NCBI GenBank assembly: GCA_013214245.1
Contig: JABSQE010000144.1
Span: forward strand, 1 to 14,285
Length of the DNA stretch: 14,285 nucleotides
Direction: 5' to 3'
DNA from: Hyphomicrobiaceae bacterium
GTDB taxonomy: Bacteria > Pseudomonadota > Alphaproteobacteria > Rhizobiales > Hyphomicrobiaceae
A model generated the notes under the pieces. That model made no database searches, was not told where the DNA came from, and was given only the letters and a program-made list of their open reading frames with translations. Below are positions 7,674 through 14,285 of the stretch, in pieces. Position 1 is the stretch's first letter; each line of letters begins with the position of its first letter. The position numbers and the translations under genes were made by a program.

Positions 7674-8960
7674 AACTTGAGAACCATCAAATTAGATTAT
7701 GGAACTAACTAATACTAACTATACATTATTTTAGTAACTAATACATTAATATTCAGCGTCAAGAGTTTCTACACTAAAGATTAATATCTCGCAATACAGC
7801 TACAATAATACCAGTCAGTAAAAAGATGCTAACAGAAATTTAAGAGAAGACAAAGCGCAACTTCTAGTTTCTCTAGCAAATTAAAAAATTAATGGTCAAT
7901 ACATTGAAAATGTTACTAATAGTAATGACGTCCATTGGTTATTAACAATGATATTGATTATAGAGAATTGCTTAATTAAATCATACTACACGTAATGTCG
8001 TCACACCTAATATCTTGCTTAGATTAGTGTAAGATTTGCAATTATTTACATTACCAAATATTACATTGTCGATCTTACTTATTACCACTTCAAATGTAGT
8101 AGGCTTGTGAGATAGCATTGCAAAACTGCATCGTGCTTTTATAATTGTTAGTCCTATTATGACACACATTAGCGCATTGCAGATCACCCAAAATTCCCAA
8201 TATAAATTGTTATAATTATATCAATTATTTAAGCTCTACAGAAGTTTATAACCATATAAAAATGTTATGTCATGTTTTAGTGGACAAGACTTTTACATCT
8301 TCAACACTTAATTCATGGTGCGAGACACGTCGAAGCAATTGAGCGGTTATTTTAGTGAATGAATTTTCGAAATAGTTTGACTGGAGTCGTGTTTTCTCTA
8401 ATTGTTCAGTAAATTTAGTTAAGAATTACAATAATACTTACGATCAGATATCAAACATATCCACAAAAAAGTATAATTTTTGAACATCGGACAAATTGCT
8501 TAGGTTCACTTCGTTTTTACATGATAAAAGTTAAATTGGTATCTGGAGGACTTTGTTTAGGAGGGACAATTGTGGAGGGCACTACTTAAAATACAGGTAT
8601 TGACCTGACGATTGTAGAGACAGCTTTGAAATACAAAACAAGCAATTATGATCTCAGAGACTAATGCACGAGACAAACAATTGCATTGCACTTACCTAGA
8701 GTGTAACTTTATAAAAGTACCTATTACGCAAAACAACAAACCTAATTTTTTGCAAAATTCAGATTTTTAGCGATCACTTTGAATAATATATGACTAAATG
8801 GTGCCAGTCGAGCAAATCAGTTCGATAGCTTAGCACACAAACTAATTCTAATAAAAACTACTTCGCCCGTAATTTGTAAACAAGCATTAGGCCAAATTAT
8901 AGCTTTGCCTACGTTTTGGGTTTAGATAAAGCTCTAGGCAGAGTATCTATAAGACTTAAG

Positions 8961-9168
8961 ATGGCTCTATTGCAGAAGGCATTGAATAAACTCGAATTAT
9001 GGCTAACCTTGATAGTGCTGACGAAAAACTTGACTATATAGCTGATTTAAGCAAGTTAAATTGCTTGAAAAAGAAAGGTTTTGCATCGGTCTATATTTTG
9101 AAGCAAGTGTCGCTGGGGATGTATGGATGGCTAAAAACCAAGTCCAAACTGTACTAAAGTTACAATAA
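8961..9168 (+). pseudogene. Possible frameshifted remnant of an unidentified small gene
   Basis: Three consecutive stretches in three frames read like one hydrophilic helical protein. The first starts at ATG 8961 (MALLQKALNKLE). The second runs from about 8999 in another frame (MANLDSADEKLDYIAD). The third covers 9046-9168 in a third frame (KQVKLLEKERFCIGLYFEA, then a segment with DVWMAKNQVQT) and ends at TAA 9166-9168. Joining them needs two frameshifts. Protein-like composition that passes from frame to frame suggests decay of a real gene, but short open stretches also arise by chance. I do not recognise the family. It lies 240 bases upstream of trpC on the same strand. Confidence 0.3.
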
Positions 9169-9264
9169 TATTGTACATATTATTACACTTCTAAACACTA
9201 TTTAGATCAGCTTATTGAGCTCATTTTCTTGCTAAGCAAATACCGTGCTGTGCCAATTCGGCTA

Positions 9265-9289
9265 AAAAAATAATTTGTTATTATTTTTT
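9265..9289. terminator. AT-only hairpin with A-run and T-run, terminator-like
   Basis: A perfect 10-base stem AAAAAATAAT/ATTATTTTTT with loop TTGTT. The T run at the 3' side and A run at the 5' side could act as a weak terminator in either direction. It lies about 100 bases after the possible remnant and 119 bases before trpC. The stem has no G-C pair, so it is thermodynamically weak. Confidence 0.3.
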
Positions 9290-9396
9290 CAGGTTTAATA
9301 AAACAAACTGTGAAGCTTTATGCTATTTACTGAACTTTTAGATATCACTGGATGAAATATAATAACATAAACCGATTAACCGTTCGCTAAACACCT

Positions 9397-9402
9397 TATA
9401 AT
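9397..9402 (+). promoter_or_regulatory. -10 box five bases before the trpC start
   Basis: A perfect TATAAT ends six bases before the A of the trpC ATG at 9408. If used, transcription would start at or within a base or two of the start codon, making a leaderless mRNA. No Shine-Dalgarno sequence precedes either candidate ATG. The -35 region is poor: GATTAA at 17-base spacing. Confidence 0.35.
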
Positions 9403-9407
9403 TTGCC

Positions 9408-10208
9408 ATGACACAAATGAATGACATTTTAAAAAAGATTACTTCTTACAAACGCGCAGAGGTCGCTGCTGCTAAAGCTCAGCTAAGTCTTGCCAAATTG
9501 GAGGAGCATGCGCGCACCCAAACTCCTGTGCGTTCTTTCGCTAATGCCATTACTAGAAAGTTATCCAGCGGCAAGTTTGCGCTGATTGCTGAAATAAAAA
9601 AAGCAAGCCCGTCAAAAGGTGTTATTCGTCAAGATTTTAATCCGGCCACCCTTGCACAGGCTTATGAAGTTGGTGGTGCTTGTTGTCTATCCGTGCTCAC
9701 GGATAGACCATCTTTTCAAGGTTCACCAGAGTTTTTATCAGTAGCTCGTGAGACAACTAATCTGCCAATTCTCAGGAAAGACTTTATTATTGAAACTTAT
9801 CAAGTTACACAAGCCCGTGCGTGGGGTGCAGATTGCATCTTGATTATCATGGCGCAGGTTGATAATGTTCTTGCGTCTGAGCTAATTACTGTGGCTCGTG
9901 AGTGGGAAATGGATACAATTTTAGAAGTTCACGATGAGAAAGAACTAGATCGTGCCCTTAACCTTGAAAGTTGCATAATAGGTATTAATAATCGTGATTT
10001 ACGCACCTTCAGAACGAACCTTAGCACAACAGATATACTCGCCCCACTTGTTACTAAAGGTCGCATCGTCGTAAGCGAAAGCGGGATTAAGAATAATTCG
10101 GATTTGCAACGCCTTGCTAGGAAGGGAGTGCGCACATTCTTGGTAGGTGAGAGTTTAATGCGGCAATCAGATGTCATGTCTGCCACGCAATTACTGCTCA
10201 CTAAATAA
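9408..10208 (+). CDS. trpC: Indole-3-glycerol phosphate synthase
   Basis: This enzyme closes the indole ring, converting 1-(2-carboxyphenylamino)-1-deoxyribulose 5-phosphate to indole-3-glycerol phosphate in tryptophan synthesis. The 266-residue product is a single-domain TIM barrel, not fused to TrpF. Catalytic residues visible by motif are Glu62 and Lys64 in AEIKKASPSKG, Lys124 in LRKDF, Glu173 in LEVHDE, Asn194 in GINNRDL, and Glu224 and Ser225 in VSESGI. A second ATG at codon 4 (9417) fits the family's usual N-terminus (MNDILKKITSYK). I kept 9408 because of the adjacent TATAAT. In many alphaproteobacteria trpC follows trpD and precedes moaC/moeA. Here both sides are empty, so it is an orphan. 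The frame is intact. Confidence 0.96.
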   Translation: MTQMNDILKKITSYKRAEVAAAKAQLSLAKLEEHARTQTPVRSFANAITRKLSSGKFALIAEIKKASPSKGVIRQDFNPATLAQAYEVGGACCLSVLTDRPSFQGSPEFLSVARETTNLPILRKDFIIETYQVTQARAWGADCILIIMAQVDNVLASELITVAREWEMDTILEVHDEKELDRALNLESCIIGINNRDLRTFRTNLSTTDILAPLVTKGRIVVSESGIKNNSDLQRLARKGVRTFLVGESLMRQSDVMSATQLLLTK

Positions 10209-10291
10209 GTCTTTGAATTACACTGAAGATTACTTAATCTCATAGAGTACGGTGAGATACTAACAGTTGATATAAACAGTAATTTCAGCCA

Positions 10292-10325
10292 TATTGGATA
10301 GCAATATCCGATAATGTTATTTTTT
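10292..10325 (+). terminator. Probable rho-independent terminator of trpC
   Basis: A nine-base stem (10292-10300 with 10305-10313, one T-G wobble) is capped by a GCAA tetraloop of the stable GNRA type. Six T residues follow at 10320-10325, six bases after the stem. It lies 84 bases past the trpC stop codon on the same strand. The gap before the T run lowers confidence. Confidence 0.45.
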
Positions 10326-10338
10326 ATGCAACTACATA

Positions 10339-10359
10339 CTAACCTTTTCTTAAGGTTAG
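10339..10359 (+). promoter_or_regulatory. Hairpin that would cover a possible ribosome-binding site
   Basis: A perfect eight-base stem, CTAACCTT/AAGGTTAG with a five-base loop. Its right arm contains AAGG (10352-10355), eight bases before the ATG at 10364. If the ORF that follows is real, this fold would hide its ribosome-binding site, as RNA thermometers and translational switches do. This is speculative. Confidence 0.3.
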
Positions 10360-10363
10360 AAGC

Positions 10364-10495
10364 ATGCCGGTGGAGAGCTATATGTCTGTTGGATCTTCCC
10401 CTCCACTCTTCAAAATTACAATCAATAGTTATAATTGTAAGCTAGGGATGTTCAAAAAATGCAAGCGCACCACTCATTCAGCAGTCACAGATTGA
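10364..10495 (+). CDS. Speculative 43-residue ORF, unknown function
   Basis: An open frame of 43 codons begins MPVESYMSVGSSPPLF and ends with a basic, Lys/Arg/Thr-rich part, stopping at TGA 10493-10495. AAGG lies eight bases upstream of the ATG, inside a hairpin. No known family is recognised, there is no signal peptide or membrane segment, and the frame is short enough to be chance. Reasons to list it are the ribosome-binding site spacing and the slightly richer base composition than its surroundings. It follows the trpC terminator, and no promoter of its own was identified. Confidence 0.15.
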   Translation: MPVESYMSVGSSPPLFKITINSYNCKLGMFKKCKRTTHSAVTD

Positions 10496-11241
10496 AATCG
10501 TAGCTTTAAAGAAAGTCTCATTCTTTATTGTATACTTAAATTAGTCTACACTATGGGTGAGGCTGAATGTAACCAACACTTGGCAAAGCCAGGTAGGATA
10601 TCCAACTGACAACACTAACAGAGACAAAATGTAGCTAGTTAGTAACTAATTGCACATTCTTTGATTAATCAGCTCGTGCACCTAAAGGGTAATAAAATTA
10701 TTGCTAAAACGATTATAATTACAGGAATCATAGAATTCTTGCATTTTTATTGAGAGTAGCTTGTGTTCTTTACATAACCTTCTAATAGTGGGCCGTGCAA
10801 TGCATACTATTCGGGTCTTTTTATTACGCTACTCCTTGATACACCTAATAGTTCATGTGTCACCAAAAAGCTTTCAATATGAATCAAAATTATAAACTCT
10901 TTCTATCTATCTGACCGTTAGATATGCTAACAACTCCTTGCGATGTAAGTTGCGACAGTTATCTAAGTATTATCGCTTTAGCCAATCACCTTATAGTGTA
11001 GCAGAAAGCTACAAGAGATAAACAACTTAAAAAGGACGTAATCAGTAAAATTGACTACTCTTTCAACTTGCCTACACATACCACCTGATCAATCGTAGCC
11101 TACACTATTTTTATCAGATGCATAGACTCACCATGCAAAAAAGTCATATTAGTAGCATTCTTAAAAGTCAACTTCAAGCTCTCGCTCTAATTTTCTATCG
11201 CATAAATATGCCGATGTATAGAGATATTGTGTTTTAAATAG

Positions 11242-11264
11242 TGTATCACCACCTCGGTGACACA
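11242..11264. repeat. Imperfect hairpin in the trpC-tmk gap
   Basis: Arms TGTATCACC and GGTGACACA pair at eight of nine positions around a five-base loop. The stem is GC-richer than its surroundings. No T run follows on either strand. It may be the 3' structure of a lost gene. Confidence 0.35.
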
Positions 11265-11880
11265 TAGTCTTGTTTGAACTAATCGCTTTACAAACTTATA
11301 AAATATCATTTTTAAATTTAACTAAAGCTAAATTGTAGTATGTTGTGGGAATTTTTTCTTAACTCTTTACTATGCACGAAAAAGATCTTCACATATAAAT
11401 TGTATATACTTGTACAGTATCTAGATTGTGTGTTTTTCGCAAATTCATAAATAAGTATATTGACCTTGCTATAGGTGAATATGCATTAAATAATACTTTT
11501 AATATCTTGCTAATCAAAGCCGTCTTATAAAAAGGTACTTTCACATAGTTTATCGCTACTTGTAAGTTTAAGTTACAACTATTATGGCAGTTGGTATGTT
11601 GCAAGACAATACCTGCTTATAAATTTGAGAATCCATACCACATGCGTGACACTTTTGTGCTTCTGCATTATGCAATGACAAGCTACATCAGCACCTTATT
11701 TAGAGGTATATAAAAGATACTCAAAACGCCTGATCAATTGTGTCAAAATTTATTTGATGTTTAAAGAACTTTAGTTCAGCTGCTAATACTAAGTATACTC
11801 ATGTTTTGCCTACGACGAATACGTCCATATCTTATTTCATAGTTGGTAATATTAGTTGCATTTAAAGGTGTAATTCTAAA

Positions 11881-12552
11881 GTGACTATAAAAACTGAGCG
11901 TGGCTATTTCATTACCTTTGAGGGAGGGGAAGGATCTGGAAAATCAACCCAAGCCGCTTTTCTTTGCCAACATCTACAACGAATTGGCAAACAAGCACTT
12001 CTGACTAGAGAGCCCGGTGGAAGTAAGTTTGCTGAGTATTTGCGTAAGTTTATTCTTTCTTCAGATACACCAAAGCACAGCCCACTTTCTGAGGCTCTGT
12101 TGTTTTTTTCAGCACGTGCAGATCATCTAGAAACCTTAATTCGACCTGCACTAAACAAGGGTAAGTGGATTGTGTGTGATCGCTTCATTGATACCACAAG
12201 AATCTATCAAGGTTCAGCAAGCGGTGCAGGTATCGAAAACATATTAAAACTTGAAACCATAGTTGTAGCAGACACACGTCCTGATTTGACAATAATCATG
12301 GACTTGCCTGTCGATTTAGCGTTTGATCGTGTGGCAAAACGAAGATATATGCTAAATTCTAGTGCTTGTGAGCTCCCCGATCGTTATGAAAGTCGCAGCA
12401 AACGTTTTCATGAACATTTGCGACAAGGCTTTCTTGACATTGCAACAGCAGCACCGGATCGATGTACAGTGGTTGATGCATCATCGAACAATCCTGAAGC
12501 CGTCTCAAAAGCTGTTTGGCATGTTGTTAAAACAAAACTTTTCTCGGTATAA
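11881..12552 (+). CDS. tmk: Thymidylate kinase
   Basis: Tmk phosphorylates dTMP to dTDP with ATP, an essential step to dTTP. The 223-residue product is slightly longer than the usual 205-215. The P-loop GGEGSGKS is at 15-22, TREPGG at 42-47, the nucleotide-binding FFSARADHL at about 75-83, the DRF motif of the dTMP site at 100-102 within DRFIDTTRIYQG, and the lid region around 152-185. The start is GTG, supported by AAAGGTG (11864-11870) ten bases upstream; no ATG fits. holB follows 17 bases after the stop, and the tmk-holB-metG order is standard in alphaproteobacteria, so they are probably one operon. No defect is seen. Confidence 0.96.
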   Translation: MTIKTERGYFITFEGGEGSGKSTQAAFLCQHLQRIGKQALLTREPGGSKFAEYLRKFILSSDTPKHSPLSEALLFFSARADHLETLIRPALNKGKWIVCDRFIDTTRIYQGSASGAGIENILKLETIVVADTRPDLTIIMDLPVDLAFDRVAKRRYMLNSSACELPDRYESRSKRFHEHLRQGFLDIATAAPDRCTVVDASSNNPEAVSKAVWHVVKTKLFSV

Positions 12553-12569
12553 AGTGATATAAAAGACTG

Positions 12570-13685
12570 ATGGCAAAGCGTACTATTGAATCTAAGACAA
12601 ACATTGTTCCTGAAATTGATTGTCTTGCAGGCTATCCACATCCTAGGCAAACACTAACTCTGTTTGGCCATGTAGCTGCTCGTAAACAGCTGGTTTCCGC
12701 AATTGAAAGTAGTAACATGCACCACGCCTGGCTTTTTACTGGCAAAGAAGGAATAGGCAAGGCAACACTTGCTTACAAAGCAGCGATTTATGCACTTACT
12801 AATTCGATTGAACGTTTACCAGGCCTTATTGTGTCCCAGGATACAATGACACAACGGCAGGTCCAGCAGTTATCCCATCCCGACCTCCTGGTAATCCGTC
12901 GTAATTATGATCCAATAAAAAAGCGCTTTCCTACAACCATTAATGTTGATGAAGTGCGTAAGTTGCGTGGTTTTCTAAGCCACAGCCATATATCAAAACA
13001 TTTGCGTGTAGTCATAATTGACAGTAGCGACGAATTAAGTGTAAATGCTGCAAATGCTCTCTTAAAATCATTAGAAGAACCCCCGCATCGTACTTTGTTC
13101 TTTTTGATTGCCACTAATGCTTCAAAACTACTTCCAACTATTCGATCAAGATGCAGACTATTACCCCTGACACCCCTTAATAATGATCAGCTTCTTGCTG
13201 CAGCACAAGCCGCTTATGCAAGTTATTATAACGATACAAGAAACGAGATACCCCCTTGGAAAAATTTAATAGCATCGGCTAACGGTAGTCCAAGGCGCAT
13301 ACTAGCTCTAGCTTCCGACAGAGGAAATGACATAGTAGATTCTGTAGAACAGATTTATAGATTTATGGGAAATTTAAGTGCTGAATTTAAACACGCACTT
13401 GTAGATCGACTCGCTAACAGTCAGGCACAACAGGAATACGAACTTTTCCTGACTTTGTTTTTAGATAAACTCGCGAGTTTAATTAAATCGTCAGCTTTGA
13501 TACAAAGAAACGATACTAATACTGACAAAAAAAGAAATCCTATCAAAACAGAAAAGCTAGGGAGCTGGGTTGAGCTTTGGGAGACATTTCATCGCGAGTC
13601 ACATGAGGTAAAGACACTTAATTTAGATCGAAGCGTTTTTTTATTGAACTTACTTGCGCGTTTCGAACGTGCTGCTGTGACTTGA
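12570..13685 (+). CDS. holB: DNA polymerase III delta' subunit (clamp loader)
   Basis: Delta' is a structural subunit of the clamp loader, which puts the beta sliding clamp on primed DNA. The 371-residue product has the AAA+ fold of this family. The P-loop-like GKEGIGKAT lies at about 58-66. VIIDSSDELSVNAANALLK, the Walker B region, is at about 148-166. The SRC motif is in TIRSRCRLLPL near 190-200. A HPDLLVIRR segment, typical of alphaproteobacterial delta', is present. The E. coli zinc-binding cysteine cluster is absent, as I would expect for this lineage. The ATG lies 17 bases after tmk with only a weak AAAAGA-type ribosome-binding site, which suggests translational coupling. metG follows after 79 bases. 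Confidence 0.93.
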   Translation: MAKRTIESKTNIVPEIDCLAGYPHPRQTLTLFGHVAARKQLVSAIESSNMHHAWLFTGKEGIGKATLAYKAAIYALTNSIERLPGLIVSQDTMTQRQVQQLSHPDLLVIRRNYDPIKKRFPTTINVDEVRKLRGFLSHSHISKHLRVVIIDSSDELSVNAANALLKSLEEPPHRTLFFLIATNASKLLPTIRSRCRLLPLTPLNNDQLLAAAQAAYASYYNDTRNEIPPWKNLIASANGSPRRILALASDRGNDIVDSVEQIYRFMGNLSAEFKHALVDRLANSQAQQEYELFLTLFLDKLASLIKSSALIQRNDTNTDKKRNPIKTEKLGSWVELWETFHRESHEVKTLNLDRSVFLLNLLARFERAAVT

Positions 13686-13764
13686 TAAGTTCGCACGTAC
13701 CTGCTTTACCCACGTTTTGTTACACCGATGGCAACATAATTAATGCAATAGAAACGAGCCTAAA

Positions 13765-14285
13765 ATGACCGATGGTCGAAACTTCTACATAACAACAGCA
13801 ATTTCGTATCCAAATGCCGAACCGCATATAGGGCATGCTTACGAGGCAATCGCAGCTGATACTATTGCTAGATTTGAACGTTGCAAAGGTAAAAATGTCT
13901 ATTTTCTTACTGGAACAGACGAACATGGCTTAAAAATGAAGCAAACAGCGGCCAAAAACGGCATCTCTCCTCGTGCGCTTGCTGAAAAAAACACAGCTCG
14001 TTTTAAAGAAATGGCAGTTGCATTAAATTTATCACATGATGATTTCATCCGTACATCAGAGCCACGACATTATCGTTCTGCACAAGAGATGTGGCAGCGT
14101 ATGACTGATAATGGTGACATCTACACGGCTAAATATGCCGGTTGGTATTCTATTCGCGATGAAGCATTTTTTAGCGAAAAAGAGACAATCGTTGATGATA
14201 GCGGAGTCCGATATGGACCAGGAAATACTGTGGTTGAATGGCAGGAAGAGGATACTTATTTCTTTAGGTTATCAGCTTATGAGGA
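13765..14285 (+). CDS. metG: Methionyl-tRNA synthetase, N-terminal part
   Basis: MetG charges tRNA-Met with methionine. The first 173 codons are visible and the frame stays open to the window edge. The protein begins MTDGRNFYITTAISYPN. The class I HIGH motif is at residues 21-24, and GTDEHG follows at 50-55. The connective region has WYSIRDEAFFSE in place of the zinc-binding cysteine cluster, which identifies the short form without a metal knuckle common in alphaproteobacteria. The KMSKS motif would lie beyond the window. The gene follows holB by 79 bases on the same strand; the spacer has no clear promoter, and the ribosome-binding site is weak (GAAACGAG). Confidence 0.97.
   Translation, partial: MTDGRNFYITTAISYPNAEPHIGHAYEAIAADTIARFERCKGKNVYFLTGTDEHGLKMKQTAAKNGISPRALAEKNTARFKEMAVALNLSHDDFIRTSEPRHYRSAQEMWQRMTDNGDIYTAKYAGWYSIRDEAFFSEKETIVDDSGVRYGPGNTVVEWQEEDTYFFRLSAYE

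Larger units (their letters stand above)
7623..9407. other. 1.8-kb region without a convincing gene
   Basis: The region is AT-rich and stop-dense on both strands. At its ends lie the tRNA-Leu promoter and the trpC start signals. In between I can support only a possible frameshifted remnant (8961-9168), an AT-only hairpin (9265-9289) and a few short open stretches that read somewhat like protein: minus 8270-8425, and plus 8521-8664 with an internal stop. No RNA gene, insertion sequence or long repeat was seen. The best explanation is eroded ancestral genes. Confidence 0.6.
10209..11880. other. 1.7-kb region without a convincing gene
   Basis: This is AT-rich, stop-dense DNA between trpC and tmk. 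Supportable items are a trpC terminator (10292-10325), a hairpin followed by a speculative 43-codon ORF (10339-10495), and a hairpin at 11242-11264. The tmk ribosome-binding site is at the right end. A weak tmk promoter candidate is TTGCCT (11806-11811) with TCTTAT (11830-11835). I looked for moaC, moeA, lexA or D-alanyl-D-alanine carboxypeptidase remnants, which neighbour trpC or tmk in related genomes, and could not read any. Confidence 0.6.

Noticed and set aside
7981..8187. Minus-strand 68-codon frame in the first gene desert
   Set aside because: Composition follows the AT-rich background, no family was recognised, and no convincing ribosome-binding site was seen. A frame of this length is expected by chance here.
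9240..9407. trp leader peptide with attenuator before trpC
   Set aside because: The AT-only hairpin at 9265-9289 is not preceded by a short ORF with tandem Trp codons, and no alternative antiterminator pairing was seen.
11389..11604. Minus-strand 71-codon frame in the second gene desert
   Set aside because: It is Ile/Asn/Tyr-rich as random AT-rich DNA would be, with no motif or start signal.
7623..11880. CRISPR array, insertion sequence or structured housekeeping RNA in the deserts
   Set aside because: No regularly spaced repeats, no terminal inverted repeats with a transposase frame, and no recognisable tmRNA, RNase P RNA or SRP RNA core motifs were seen.

Overview
The window looks like chromosome from a genome-reduced alphaproteobacterium, probably host-associated. 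The gene content and order are alphaproteobacterial: a tRNA-Leu/tig/clpP/clpX/lon/HU/tRNA-Val block and a tmk/holB/metG block. The genes are intact and full length. However, only about 64% of the window is coding or RNA gene, and the spacers are long, visibly AT-rich and without convincing genes. Intact core genes between long decayed spacers are typical of symbionts in mid-reduction. The tunicate symbiont Candidatus Endolissoclinum is one known alphaproteobacterium of this style. That name is an analogy, not an identification.

Layout. Positions 1-7622 are all on the minus strand. Read in the direction of transcription they are: tRNA-Leu(UAG), trigger factor (tig), clpP, clpX, lon, an HU-family DNA-binding protein, and the 5' part of a tRNA that is probably tRNA-Val, cut by the window edge. 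Positions 7623-9407 hold no convincing gene, but have one possible frameshifted remnant near 8961-9168. Positions 9408-10208 carry a lone plus-strand trpC. Positions 10209-11880 again hold no convincing gene, apart from a likely trpC terminator and a speculative 43-codon ORF behind a hairpin. From 11881 to the right edge the plus strand carries tmk, holB and the first 173 codons of metG, which runs off the window.

Function. The left block is a protein-folding and proteolysis island. Trigger factor meets nascent chains at the ribosome, ClpX unfolds substrates into ClpP, and Lon is a second ATP-dependent protease. All active-site residues checked are present. trpC supplies one step of tryptophan synthesis, but the other trp genes are not next to it. 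The right block serves dTTP supply (Tmk), the DNA polymerase III clamp loader (HolB) and methionyl-tRNA charging (MetG).

I found no mobile element, CRISPR array, phage gene, toxin-antitoxin pair or biosynthetic cluster. I see no strong candidate for a new system. The most unusual signals are the decayed spacers, the apparently leaderless orphan trpC, the frameshifted remnant, and the hairpin covering a possible ribosome-binding site at 10339-10363.
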